Numbered from the stretch's first letter, positions 21,346-34,025 are shown. The stretch is 64,000 bases of DNA from Fasciola hepatica (GCA_948099385.1 CANUEZ040000140.1:2976001-3040000), one strand, 5' to 3'. The notes: generated by a model not told the origin, from the sequence alone. Numbers and translations are program-made.

Positions 21346-21809
21346 TGCTGACTTATCGGTGACCACCATTTTCCTCATTTTGTTCAATGTTTATCCCGCG
21401 TACCATGTTATATATAAAGTTATTGGATCTGCCGATGGTTTCCACCGGGCTACTGGAAGTCAGCCCAAACTCTAGTGATCTAACGCATGAAACTCTTTAC
21501 TCGATTTTATTTGCAGGCGTATTTTCAGGGGCCTCCAAGATTATCCAAGCAAAAACACAAGAGCGCACCAACGAAGGATCTTCTCGCGCTAGTGCTAAGG
21601 GTGGAAAAATGAAGATGGTGCAAACCAGCATACTGCCGCTGGTTTTGGTACATTTGGGTCTAAGTTTCGTCTTCTATGTTTTTGGTTTCTATCAAGACGA
21701 AGTACTTGTAGAAAATTATTACACCTTCCCTTGTAGTATGGTACTTCCAGTTTGGAAGGTTTCTGTCAGCCTTGTGGGCTACGCACTGTCGTATGTATGT
21801 GTCAGATAA
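21346..21809 (+). CDS. unassigned membrane-protein-like open frame
   Basis: First ATG at 21387; the frame is open from about 21349. Predicted hydrophobic segments are YSILFAGVFSG (about residues 37-47) and ILPLVLVHLGLSFVFYVFGF (about 82-101), separated by a polar loop rich in K, S and T. A third, weaker segment is near the end. Polar loop and helix spacing loosely recall GPI-anchor pathway protein PIG-F, but no diagnostic motif is visible. A possible donor (AAG|GTTTCT) lies near 21760. This may be an exon of a multi-pass protein or chance. Confidence 0.22.
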
Positions 21810-21984
21810 ATGGCAGCTGTGTCGTACTCTCATCATCCTCGGCGGCTGCACGTTGCAATGAAGATGCTCACTTTCTAGTTCACCAGCGCACAAGTTTATC
21901 TGTCCTCTTCGTTCACGTGATGCCAATAAAGGAGAAAATCGTCTGGTGGGCAGTCGGAATGTAGGGATCGAGGAAGTTACGCCA

Positions 21985-22017
21985 CAAGACTACCAAGACT
22001 ACCAAGACTACCAAGAC
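21985..22017 (+). repeat. 9-bp tandem repeat
   Basis: CAAGACTAC is repeated three times and followed by a partial fourth unit. Confidence 0.9.
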
Positions 22018-22019
22018 GA

Positions 22020-22600
22020 GGAGTGAGCAGATGGTAAGATCGGTTCAAAAATGCAAGGGATTATCAGCCACAATTGGGGAGAGTGAGACCCGGCTAGGGT
22101 TCTCAGATGCTTATTTAGAGATTTCATGTCTAAGTGGTCCTGTTTGGCAGTTGTGACTGTCAACCTATTCCGCTTTCTAGCCTATACCCTCAGCTCATAT
22201 CACTGATTCAACAAACATGGATTTTGATTAGAGAAGTGCTTTCAGGTCCGAAAGTTGGGGTTTGTAATGAGCAATGAGGTGTGTTTGAATCTTCTCAGGA
22301 GTAAAGTGGATCGGGGTGTTAATACCAAACTCTAGAGCAGTTGAAGATTACCATGAACGAGAAATGGGATGGTGTGACCCCAGATACTATCAGACAGTCA
22401 TTAAAGCGCATGAATCGACAGGTAAATACTATTACATTATTCAGAGGTGACTGAACCATGCAAATGCCTCAGTATGGTCGAGGGTGGGTGCTTCAGGCTC
22501 CGAGATGGCTACTGGTCCCGAACACCTCTCGAAATGCTCTCAGATGACTGTGCTTTTTCTACAGCCTCTGCTGAGTAAGCCTTACTCACTGCCTTCTCGT
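22020..22600. other. no recognisable gene
   Basis: No coding signature. It may belong to the leader of the RTE element that follows; its 5' end cannot be fixed from one copy. Confidence 0.3.
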
Positions 22601-25600
22601 GGCGTAGGTGTTCCCACTAAAGTGAGAGGACGAAAGTGAATGCCTGGAGCTCTTCGCCGGGTTGACTGACTTATAGTCAGACTAGAAGAGATGGCTAAAC
22701 CCTGATTTCAAACCAACTACGGGCGGCGTATAAGGAGTACAACAGTATGGTCACCTGCATTTGGCGGAGGGTTGTACTGGGCATCCAGGAATTTTGGCCT
22801 CATCCGAAGAGAGTATGATTTGATCAATCAGTCATCGGCCTCAAGAGGTCTACGGCCTCATATCGTCCTACTGCCTGGTAGGCAAGGCGTTCTGGTCAAA
22901 GGTTCGGCGTATGGCCCCCTAAGTCAACCCGACACTTCGGTCTTGGAAAGCTGGTAGTATCCAGCCCACAGACTTACACCAAATCTCCACATATATGATT
23001 ACTCGTTCTCGCGCTCGACTCTGTCCACTTACTCAAGCTACACAAGTTATGACCGAGGTGCCGGCGATCGAACACATCCAACGACATTTTACCACACCAC
23101 CTATTTTCACCCACTCTTTTACATCCAACAATATTAATACTATTCCGCGCACTTCTCACGTTGCCATCGATAAAGACGCTGGGCAAGCAAACGAGATTCC
23201 TCCTTCAGTCGTGTGCAGCTCATCAGAACCACTACTGAAACCACATGTACCACCGAAGCTTGCAGCCTTCAATGTAAGCAGTCTGATGCAAATAGGCCAA
23301 CAAACAACTTTAGCGCACACACTCGAGACACTGGCTATTGATGTATGCTGCTTATCCGAGACCCGCATCCAGGACCTCACCATCGTAGTTCGTCTGAATT
23401 CACCCTCAGGACATGCTTTCATTCTACGCGCATATCCGGAGGTGCCCAGGCTTCTGCATCTGGGTATGCAGAAGTAGGAATCGCTTTGAGTACTGAAGCT
23501 GAGTCTGCGCTACGCGACTGGATCCCAGTCAACAGCAGATTATGTGCGATTCGCTTAGAGGGTTCGTTCAAATCTAACAAAGGCCGCGACGGCAATCGTT
23601 GTCTGTTTGTTGTCGCTGTCTACTTCCCTATTTACTGCAGTCCGGGGACAGTCAAAGATATATTCTACCAGCAGCTTCACGAACTTCTTCGAAAGGCATC
23701 TCAAAGAGATATAATGATACTGGCTGGAGATCTGAACTACCAGATTGGCCACCTAGGTCCAGACGAGCGAAGGCTTGGAGACCAAAGCGGAGCCAGTCAT
23801 CAGCGCACGGATAGCAGCAATTGACTAATCCATCTGTGCGCAGACCATCGCCTATTCTTGTTGATTAGGAGCTTCCGCCGCAGATTTTGTGGCATAGTCA
23901 CATGGCGACCTCCACCTACCAATCAGTCTTGGACACAAATAGATCACATAGCTGTAAGCTACCACTGGCGCGGCTCAATCAAATCTTGTAGGTCATGCTG
24001 GAGCACACATCTAGATTCAGACCACACCCTAGTGTGTACTGAGTTCATAGTACGGTTTTCCACCAAAACAAAAGTCCGCCGTCAGCGGGTAGACAGAGAC
24101 CAACTTTTCTGGACCTCGGTCCGGGAGAGATATCAGGATGAGTTTGCTGACCACCTAAGTAGCCACATATGCGATGACATGTCAGATCGCTGGCAACAAA
24201 TCCAAGACGCCATAAAAGTATCGAGTACCGCATCTTGTGGACTGGTCACGCTGCACGCAGTCACGAACTGGATCTCATCAGCCTCTCAGGAATTACTAGA
24301 CGGCCGCCGGCATATCCCTGCCGGAAGCAAAAGCCACAATGCCCGCCCTCAACTACGATGAAATTTGATTAGAAGCTTGCGCAGAGACAGACAGAATTGG
24401 TGATCGGAACGCGCAGCCAAAATGTAACAAGCTGCTACCACCGACAATGCTCGGAGACTTTTCCAACTAATCGGATCTACTGGGACCAAGAAGCCTGGAA
24501 TGAACGGAGTGATCTGCGATGTAAACGGCCAACCAATCCACCGGCTCCCACGGTGCATGGACCGATGGGCAGAACACTTTGAAGAGCAGTTTAACTGGCT
24601 TTCAGCGCCAGCACCCTCACTCAGTAGCCCGTTTGAACCAGTTCATGCTTCATGGAATATCTGCACTACCTCACCCACAGAAGAAGTCAATCTTGAGCTC
24701 CTTTCCTGAAAATCAATAAAGCTCCCGGTCCTGAAAAACTCCCTTCAACTCCCTTCAAGATGGTGGTGTAAACCTCTCCTAAGCGCTCACCATCATCTTC
24801 TCCGAGATTTGGCTCCACGATTGTGTTCCAGATAGTTGGAACTGTACATTCATCATCCCTATATACAAGAGAGGGGCTAGAAACATCTGTTCCCATCATG
24901 GAGGGATAAGCTTGATCTCGGTCGCATCAAAGTTGCTGGCATCGATAACCCTCCAACGATTGTCCTCAGTGTGCGAACAACAAGTCCGTTAAGAACAGTC
25001 CGGTTTTCGTCCCAACCGCGGGTGCATCGATCAAATTTTCACCATCCGTCACATACTTGAGCACCGCCACACATCGCATACCGAAGTTAATCATATTCTT
25101 TGACATCCGAGCAGCTTTTGATTCCGTTGATAGGATAGCCGTCTGGAATTGTCTCATCAGACAGAGAGTGCCCGATAGGTATGTGAAAATCATTCAAGTT
25201 CTATTCCATCAGACTTCAGAGCGAACACAAGCATATGGCTCATCGTCACTTTGCTTTCCAGTTGGAAGTGGCGTGCGTCAAGGTTGACCACTCTCATCCT
25301 TCCTGTTCAATTTTGCAATCGACGACATCCTAAGAGGGGCACAAAGAAATCAGACGAACGAAGGCGTTGAGCTCCTACCTGGTGACAGACTTTTAGACTT
25401 AGACCACGCAGATGACATTGCATTGGTTTGCGACGATCTTACTGTGACACAGTGTGTCCTAGACAACCCCACGTTGTCTGTATTACGGTACGGGATGTGC
25501 TTTTCAACCTCCAAGTGTAAAGTGCTTCTGCAAGGCTGGCAGGAATCCATCCCTACACCTGGCCTCGGCAACGATCGGTTAGAAGTTGTTGAAAAGTTTG

Positions 25601-26365
25601 TCTACTTGAGAAGCTGTATAACTGTCGATGGACGAATTGGTGTACGATCTGGACAACCGAATGGTGAAGGCTCAAGCGGCGTTCTGCAATTTACGTCACC
25701 CGTGGAGATGTCGTGACATCTGTCTCTTCGACTGAAAGGTAGGGTGTACAACGCTGCTGTGCACAGTGCGCTCTTATACGCTCATGAGACCTGGCCCGTT
25801 CGAACGGCCGAAGTCGACCGGTTGTCAGTGTTCGATCATCGATGCCTGAGGAGTATCTCACGAGTTTGTTGGCAACAACGAATAAACAGTTCCGCAGTTA
25901 GGAGGCGCATCTACGGAAACAGGCATGCAGCGTACCCAATTAGTGCTACCATATCACTCCATTGGCTTTGCTGGCCGCGACATGTGCTACGTATGTCACC
26001 TCATCGACTACCTCGTTGCGCTTTATTCACTGAGCCTAATGTGGGCTGGAAACGACAACGTGGAGGCCAAGCCATGACATGGCACCGGTCCGTCAAAGTG
26101 TTGACATCAAGATTTGCTTCTGTCGGTTCCTCACGCTTGCATGGTTGGAGACCTCGAGATCCACTACACAGCTGGCTGGAAACTTTGTCGGATATGGCTC
26201 AGTGTCGTGCTCAGTGGTGGTTATGTTGTGATAGCTTGTGTTCAAACTCCTGAGAAACTTCCAATTTGATTCTTCACTTTTATATTTTTCTGGTTCATGC
26301 TTTTGCATGGCACCACGCCTCTGTACATTGTACCGGGTTATCAGTGAATAAATATATATGCAACC
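22600..26365 (+). pseudogene. near-complete RTE-type LINE (endonuclease plus RT), copy C
   Basis: This is the most complete LINE of the window. A first ATG at 22995 opens a 160-codon frame into the AP-type endonuclease: AFNVSSLMQIGQQTTLAHTL and CCLSETRIQD (catalytic glutamate). After a frameshift come FVVAVYFP, ILAGDLNYQIG (about 23720) and QIDHIAVSYHWRG to DSDHTLV (about 23940-24030). The RT follows: FFDIRAAFDSVDR (about 25100), GSGVRQG, FLFNFAIDDILRG, active site HADDIALV in place of YADDI (about 25405), FSTSKCKVLLQGW and FVYLRSC. Frame 25744-26253 holds the C-terminal domain ending RLHGWRPRDP. The 3' end is near AGTGAATAAATATATATGC (about 26343). Numerous stops and frameshifts show it is dead. 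It is the reference for the other RTE pieces here. Confidence 0.82.
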
Positions 26366-27615
26366 ATGCACTAATGAGGGGCCATTTGAGAACAATCACA
26401 CTATTTAATTTACATCAAAAAAATTTACTTCAGTAAATGGTTCCGGTAATGTTCAGTGTTTTGATCATTTGGAGGGGGAGACATTTCTGGCTAATAGTGT
26501 ACAACTGAACTGCTCATTTTTATCAGCGACAAAATAGTAGACAATAACTCAGTTCTCATCCCGTCGGAGTGCGTAATCACATGGTTCGTAGGCCTTGCTC
26601 CATCTCATTGTGTTCTGTCCCTATTGGTTTATCATTTATCTCTTTGCTGCTTGGTTCATAATTGTTTTCGACCAAGCAATCATTTAGTCAGGCAGGATAT
26701 GCATACTCTAACGCAATACTACCTAAATGCAACCAGCCTTATTGCTTTGTTGTCAATGGGCTAAAGTCTAGTAAAACGGTTAGGGGCCGAGTGTGGAGTT
26801 GGGGTTGACGAACCGGTCACCATAGCTGTGCGTTGTATTGCAAAGCACTCATGACTCGTCGGGTGTCAGTTACTTTAATCTCATCACTTTATCAAAGGAC
26901 ACAAAACCTATTAGACAAATTCAATAGAACAGAAAAGCTAGCATGATTATATGTCCCACTTTTATCATCTCGCAGTATTTGAAACGTCGTGTTGAGGAGT
27001 GACCACCACTGATTTACAGAGGCTACCCAATCCAGGCAAAATTCGTGATCCCTTCTAGTCAATCACTTTCCGCAACAGCACTGAGCGTTTGCGTGACTGC
27101 ACTGGCAGTTGCTTTGTGCCTTATTGTGTACTGTCCAGGGGTGTATTTTGCCACCCCACTTATCTGTTGCTCTCAATTCTGAGGAAGACGATCAGAGCAA
27201 CAGCTCGAAAGTCTGTTCACAGATAGCTTGATTTGTTAATCACGTGGGAGAATGGCATGCTTGGGTCGCAGATTTATGTGACTCCTGTTCCCCTCAAATT
27301 TTACCAATAGCGGAATGGGGCTAAATTTGTTACGGCTCGTAGTTAGTAAAAGAAAGCGATGTTACTAAGACTTGTTTCTAGACCAATGATTTGTAAAGTG
27401 ACTGTCAATATGCGAAATAATCGTTTCCATAAATAGTTTATCCTTCTGATAAAGGATGGCAATAGTTATTTCATCACACTGTTTAAAGTTGCTCCGCGGG
27501 TGTAAACGGTTTGTTCGTTTTAGAAACTAGGAGCAACTGTCGACCGTTCAGCGGACTTCGTTATACGGGGCTCGTAGCTGATCATCACTCACCTCCGTCA
27601 TTTGCGTCCTCCTCG
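26366..27615. other. no recognisable gene
   Basis: No gene seen. The segment CTGAGGAAGACGATCAGAGC at about 27180 followed by AGCTCGAAAG looks like a motif that recurs beside retroelements in flukes, but I cannot tie it to a family. Confidence 0.3.
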
Positions 27616-27760
27616 ACAAGGCAGTAGTCTTCCGGTGGCTCTGATGAGCCCACGATTGTCATCACCAGAGTGATCACCTCTTCACTGCATGTTGTTCTGG
27701 ATATATAAAGCTGTCGAATCGATGGCTGAAATAGACAACGTGTAGTGTGAGATCTGAAAT
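27616..27760 (+). ncRNA. degenerate hammerhead-ribozyme-like motif
   Basis: Hammerhead ribozymes are self-cleaving RNAs found in fluke retroelements (Sm-alpha repeats, Penelope-like elements). GCAGTAGTC at 27621-27629 could be the first strand of stem III with the GUC cleavage triplet. The core CTGATGAG lies at 27641-27648. CCCACGATTGTC could be a damaged stem II with its loop. CACTGC at 27683-27688 can pair with GCAGT. The GAAA that must follow stem II is not present (ATCAC instead), and about 20 extra bases separate the last pairing strand. It is therefore a relic at best. ATATATAAAG follows at about 27701. Confidence 0.4.
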
Positions 27761-28755
27761 TTCACATAACCAGCAACGTCTATAATTTATAAACTGTCTG
27801 TTGCATGGTTATTCAACAGTCTCATGCAGAATCGCAGAAAAGTTGTCATTAAAATCACTTGTTCATCGATAGGGGTCAATAGAAGGCATGTTCTCTTTGA
27901 TCATTTGAAATTAGTCCGTTGATGAATAGGGCCAGACAACTTATCAATAATGGGTATACTCATGCACGCACTCGTGAAGCATATGTTTTGCCTTATTCTG
28001 CTCATTCTTTTGTGCCCTTACTGATTCATTTACATTGGAACGCTTGTTTCAGAAATATCAGGATCGTGTGATTGTGATAATTAATCAGTTATGCTCACGT
28101 CTCGCTGAATACGTGTGGCTACTAATGAGCGACTTCTGATAACAGTTCCATTGCCACGACATGGTCTACCAAATTAGACACGGTCTTCAAAGTATCCTGT
28201 TCATTAGGTAACCGTTAAGTCCGTCCGCGATGTACTGCCTCTGGTTATTGCGCCTTGTGAAAATATGAAAGACTCAGTGGCTGATTGGTTCAAAAAAAAT
28301 ATTTCAAGCGTGTTGTTGTCCTATATCTTCTCAGCCGTGCGGTGGAAGGGCTTGGATTTTAGGTAGCAGAAATCCATCTTCTACCTATGGACACAAAAGA
28401 AACTGGGTCTCGAAGATGGATCGAGTAGGTCAACCCATGGCAAAAATCGTCTCAAAACCACAACCAGCGGACTTGAACGTATAGACCTTTGGGCTTCCCG
28501 ATTGCAGCGGATGAGATCCTATTCCCGACAGCACGGAACTTCACTCAATAAGTCAGGTAACGGTTGACAGATGAGTTGAGACGGTAAACCGATAATAGGG
28601 CGACGATAAATGAAAACATCAGTGTGTTTTGTCGCTAAGCCCGTGTAAAACTTCCGGTTAAGGGCGACGATGACCGCTCACCGGGGATTGGTGACATTAG
28701 TTATCGTGTTTGAGTGTTTCGGCCAGTGGCCTGTTTGCATTCAAATTGTTTTTTC
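27761..28755. other. no recognisable gene
   Basis: No supported feature. It may include the remainder of the repeat that carried the hammerhead-like motif. Confidence 0.35.
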
Positions 28756-28925
28756 AGCTGTAGGTATGTCCGGAAGTGGCCGTCAGGTTATGGGCACGGT
28801 CACCCACATTTTGCACGGACCGTGGTCTAGAACAACAAATGTGGTAGCCTCGGAACCGCAGAATGGACGGGTCGCAGTTGACGTGAAGGTGCGATTCTGT
28901 CTCTGTCTCTGTAGTCACGCTTGCA
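28756..28925 (+). repeat. unnamed dispersed repeat, plus-strand copy
   Basis: Shares the ordered blocks GGACCGTGGTCTAGAACAAC, a conserved A/T-rich step, and TCTCTGTAGTCACGC with the minus-strand copy at 29560-29740. The two are about 75-80% similar by eye over roughly 150 bp. The open frame through it is not evidence of coding, since the same triplet phase is shared by descent. Confidence 0.6.
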
Positions 28926-29559
28926 GTGTAACTGATTATCAAAAACAAATTCAGTTAACAGAACGGGATGACTAGTGCACGGGCGTTGACTGAGAAATTG
29001 TCTCATTCGGTAAATACCGATCCTCAGTCATTTTGCTAAAACAGAAAATCAGTAGAACTGTGAGTGGGGGGATGTTCGGTCAACCAAAAAAGATGGGCAA
29101 CAAAACTGCATCACATCGGGTCCTGGGACGTATATGAATCGGCTCGGGGCAAATTGGCGTGTTTTATTTCATTGTGAATCCTGTGCAGACGATGGGTTCA
29201 CATTGCACCAATTAAAATAATGAGTATCAAATCGATTGACGCACGGCTGTAAACTACGGACGATGCGTGGAAAATGCGGTTTGATTAAGGGGAATTTCGT
29301 ACGCAATTAGGTACTAACTACATATTCATTCACCATTACACAGATAAACTCAAGCATCTTAATTCAAATTCAAGACTATTTTAAAAATATCATTCCAGTC
29401 CCTTACTCTGTTTGGAACGCATACTACATTGGGTCATATGCCCAATCGATGGTTCGTTTTTGTGCACAAATTCATCGGAGCCGTTCGCTGGTTGTGTAAT
29501 GATGACCAAATATGTGGTCACCTCCGCACTGTGTACAAAATCCCGCCAAATCAAATCGT
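28926..29559. other. spacer between the inverted repeat copies
   Basis: No recognisable gene or RNA. Confidence 0.4.
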
Positions 29560-29740
29560 ACTTAGCGTGACTACAGAGACAAGCTCGGTCCCTCGGGTCA
29601 ATTGAGACTTGTCCACTCTGCCTTTTCGAGGGCAACGCGTTTGTTGTTCTAGACCATGGTCTGCGCAAAATCTGGGTAATCGTGCGAGTGGCCTGGCAGC
29701 CACTTCTTGAAGTGCCAGTACACAAACACACTAGTATTTG
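29560..29740 (-). repeat. unnamed dispersed repeat, minus-strand copy
   Basis: Reverse-complement partner of 28756-28925, reading GACCATGGTCTAGAACAAC and CTCTGTAGTCACGC on the minus strand. The pair could form a hairpin in a transcript with a loop of about 640 bases. Confidence 0.6.
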
Positions 29741-32700
29741 TCTTTGTTGGTTAGTTTTCCGCATGTTTTTTGTTGTTGATGTATTTCATTTCCAATCAGA
29801 TGATTATGTGAAGTAGCAATCGAAATCAGAGCACAGAAATGAGACCCTGATGACCTTATGAACTTCGCTGAATATAGAAATTTATCGAGCAATGTGTCAA
29901 TTTGGTACAATTTCTTTGGCATTTTTATGGTTCCATATATCTAACAATCATTTTTCTGGAATTTCTTTTTTAATACGAGATTTTGTATCGGAAGCTGGTA
30001 AAATATATGCCTTCATACTTGAAGTGAATTCAGTCCAGTTATGATTGGTCAGTCAGCAATTTTACCACCAGAAACCCAATAAAACCGACTGATCGATTTG
30101 AATCCAAGGTAGTGGATGAATCAGGATAATGCAAACATGCAAATAAATGGATGTGTTCGATGAAATCACTTCCAATGACAGATTTTCTCGACATTACCTC
30201 TGTAGAGGTAGAAATTAAATTACTGAAATCCTGTCATGCTCGAGGATACACTCGCATTTTTACAACTCATCTAATAAAGGTAGAATTGTAAGCATTTCGC
30301 ATTCGGAAATTGTTTTGTGCTATCAGTATACTGGTTTGTGTGCTCATTGTAATTCAGTACCTTACAGTTCAGCTGACCAATGGGCTGTTTGCGCTTTCGA
30401 TTTTTAACCGAAGTGGACTGACCAATCGGGACTAACCACAGATAAAAAGCAAATAATCGATAATGTTCACTCAAAAACATAGTTGAATGGATATACATCG
30501 ATGGTTTCACAAGGCAGTCTCACTTAACTCTTAGAAGCATCACTTTGTAATGGTGTAATATCAGAGGACTGATCTCGGACCATGGAGAGTAACGACAGGT
30601 GAGACTAGTGCTAGCCACCGTGTGAAGAACTATGTTATATCCAGTCTAACGCCAATATCGGGCGAAAATGTGCCTTAACCACTGATTCCACACTACAGAA
30701 AAGCATAGGTTTGCCTAAGTGAGGTTGTTCAGTACAAAACTTAATGGTGTTTCTGGGAAAAGGCTACATGATGCACCAGGAGACAGCATTTTATTTACTG
30801 AGGAAGTGAAGATATCAATTTAAGGGTGTGATATTCGGTGGCACAGAGTTGCCAAAAGTGATGGTAGCCAGGCGACGTTTTGATTAGCACAGGTAACTAT
30901 ACTCAAGACAAGTGACGGTGACATCACTGAAAGCATAGATGCCTGCATCAGAGTGTTATCCATACCCTATTTATCGGCTCCGCGATCGCAATCTCAACCA
31001 CCAACTCACCCTCAAATTCGGACAATACGTCAGTATCATAGTGATGGACAAAATCAAACAAAATAATCCTCATGTCAAAAAATTAAAGCAATGGGTCTCC
31101 TTGCCCAATTCGTGAAAACAGAAAGAAGACATAAGTTGCGAGATCAAGGATGCATCAGCGGGCGCTTTGTGCACAAAAACGGTTAGCACTATATGTTTCT
31201 TCGCCTTAGCGCTAACCGAACAGTTCTCTCCCTCATCTTGCCAAAAGCACTGTATTAATTTTGAGTGCAGCCCATTATCGTGTAGTCGTTTTCTCACGTT
31301 GTGATATATAAATGAAATGTTGTATGTTCGCGGTAGACAAGAGTAAACAAAAAGCTTGAATCTCGCGACTTATATCTTCTTTCTATTGTTCATGATTCCA
31401 GATATCGTTTGAATCATGTGTACTATGTAACTAGACTTTTTCATTGTTTTCGCTGTTAGTTAAACGAGGTTAGCTGTTCCAATTTTGAGAAATTGTGACA
31501 GATCCAATAGGCCCCATTTGTATTAGTATACTCCGGTCAATCATCCATGCCTGAGGGACTGATCAACAATACCAGCTTGTGTCGTTGATTTTCAAAAGTG
31601 AGACCCCTTTGTCAGTAGTTATAATGATACAATCGTTTGACTTTCCTCATTGCCTTATTCACTGGCATTTTCCGTCTTAGTACCATAAAAGCTTAAATTA
31701 GTGCTCACGGATACGTTACAAGTTGCTTGAAAAGTCTTAGCAATTCTTCTGATAAACGCCACGACGATTAACTAGAATTCCGAGGATTAGTTCCTGATGC
31801 TTTGTTTGGTAATGTTCGCAAAATCTTACACACTCGACGAATGGAAAGTTGGCTCAGCTCGTTTCACCTAAGGTCGCTGTCGATAACATCCCTTTCTCCA
31901 GTTGCCATCAATAACCTGGTCCTTTACCTCGATATTTTTTCCAAATATTTCGCCCCGTGTATGCCACTTTGGGATATCGCTAGGATCTAGAAGACGAGCG
32001 GTTTCGTAGTGAGCAGGCTGTTGGCAGCCATAAAGGTGTTCGATGGATGTAACTGTGGAATCCCTGTGATGCACCCACTGAGCCTTTGGACTCAGGTAGT
32101 TTTCTAATTTTGCTGTTTCAGATCGAACACGAGCAACCCCCGGCGGAAGAACGCTGATCCTTACATACTACAGTTAACCCTTTTTTTGATTTTAGGCTTT
32201 GAGTCAACATTGTAATGATTAAGCCCCAGCTAACATCTCATCTGCATCAACAATATTCAGTCCACGACAACACAGTACTAATCTGGTCGGTGGGAGTTGT
32301 CGTCTGTTTCACATTTTGTTGTAGCTCATTTTTCAATCCGGGAAACTGCTTCTGCCTATTGCATAATACTAGTAGGATAACACGTCAAATGCATCAAATA
32401 GTTTCATGGGACCAACGATTGGAGGATTTAGGGCACAGTACGGTGACAATAGAAGTCTGATTGGGGTAAAATTGCAGACGAACGGTATTGATTACACTAG
32501 GCAATATTTGGTCAGAGTACAACAAGAAAGAAGAATTGACCTCAAACGACTTCGTTATCCAAATTTTAATAAGAGCTATTATCGTTAATACACATTTATA
32601 TCCGTCGCATCATCATGATTGAGCGAAATAACGGACTTGTGGATGGATGTGCACTTCCGGTAACCGAAAGACAACAACGGCTCAGACAATCACATTTGGC

Positions 32701-32960
32701 ATAGTTTATGTCAGTTGTTTCTGACGTTTATCAGTCAATGTGACTATCTCTTGAAGTAGTGATGATTCATAATTGTAGCTGGGCATTCTCACCTGCACTT
32801 AAAGATGAGCAAATGACATCTGATGATAATGAATTGTCTGATGCAATTCAGACGATTCTGGTTCAGCTAGGCAGTTCAAGTTTCATGAAGTGAATTATGC
32901 GTGCACTGAACGCACACTTCCAATGAATTCATATCAGTGAATCTCGTGGCCTAGTGCTCA
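29741..32960. other. no recognisable gene
   Basis: About 3.2 kb of AT-rich sequence without a supported gene, RNA or transposon. Short open frames on both strands have no motif. It may be intronic or intergenic. Confidence 0.4.
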
Positions 32961-32963
32961 GAC

Positions 32964-33019
32964 TACCCCTACTGCTACTGATACTGCTGCTGCTACTACT
33001 ACTGCTACCCTTACTGCTG

Positions 33020-33055
<36 letters not shown>

Positions 33056-33165
33056 ATAATAATAATAATAATAATAATAACAACCATAATAATAATATTA
33101 ATAATAATAGCGAAGCAAATACCACACGGTCATCATCATGATAATAATAATAATCATAACCATCA
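32964..33165 (+). repeat. compound CTG/CTA/ATA/CAT microsatellite
   Basis: Trinucleotide tracts change gradually from ACTGCT through ACTACT to AATAAT, with later CATCAT and ATAATA blocks. This suggests one repeat that mutated stepwise. Confidence 0.9.
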
Positions 33166-33859
33166 TTATTCAGTTCACGTTGTTGAATTTAACCTTGCTG
33201 ATCGCTCTTGCGATAACCATACGAAAATAATAAAAAAAAAACGGCTACCCACTCATTAGTTTATTCATTTGTCCTAACAGTTAGTCAGTTAACTTTTTCA
33301 ACTCATTCACACGTTTTTTGTACCAAAGTACCGATACACATACCTCGACGAAATTATGCAACATGCAGGCAAGAGTTGAATCTGAACCAGCACATGCAAT
33401 GCAACATTATTTATTTGAGGACGAACTCGACCGAAGCTAATTAATGAAGATACCCCAAGCTATTAATCAAACAAAAAGGCTGTTCACTGGGACAACGCCA
33501 GTTTGACGTGGACGTTGCTGTTCAATAGGAGTACTACGAGTGATCCAAGTGTTCATCCTTGCCGTCTCCAAGTTGTCTGGAATTTTGATCAAAAGGTCGA
33601 ACATCAGAACATTCTTTCATCATAATCACTAATAACTTACAGGTTTGGAAAAACAGCTGTCGTAAACACGTAACATTCCGCCTGGTTGCATGTGCAGCGT
33701 GATTCTGCAAAAAAAGAAGAATAAATGCTCGGGACGTGTATGACTGTTTATTTTTTCATCAAAAGAGACTGTACGTATGGCGCAATTACTTGCGAGTAAT
33801 GTGTGGGATTGGTAATACTTTGCTTGGCCGACTTTGGTTGGACTCTACCGTTCACACAC
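33166..33859. other. no recognisable gene
   Basis: No supported feature. Confidence 0.4.
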
Positions 33860-34025
33860 AAACTTCAGGTCATTCGAACAACCCTGTGCTCAGAAGTACC
33901 AGACTCGAGCTTAGCTCTTTTAGAGTTCATCAGTGGTGCACATCATCCGCCACATCCAGGGTTTGAACCCAAGCCATTTCACCTCGAAGGTGTGTGTGAC
34001 CACTGCGCCATCCAGCTCCCGTCCG
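33860..34025 (-). repeat. tRNA-derived SINE (family 2), minus strand
   Basis: Read on the minus strand: ACGGGAGCTGGATGGCGCAG then TGGTCACAC (box A), followed by GGGTTCAAACCCTGG (box B, about 33970-33956). Box order and spacing of about 35 bases fit a tRNA-derived SINE. The sequence differs from family 1. Confidence 0.6.

Noticed and set aside
27000..28700. Penelope-like element around the hammerhead motif
   Set aside because: Neither strand shows a readable Penelope reverse transcriptase or GIY-YIG nuclease.
28670..28975. Protein-coding gene of 101 codons
   Set aside because: Its conserved part is the shared dispersed repeat, also found inverted at 29.6 kb in a different frame context.
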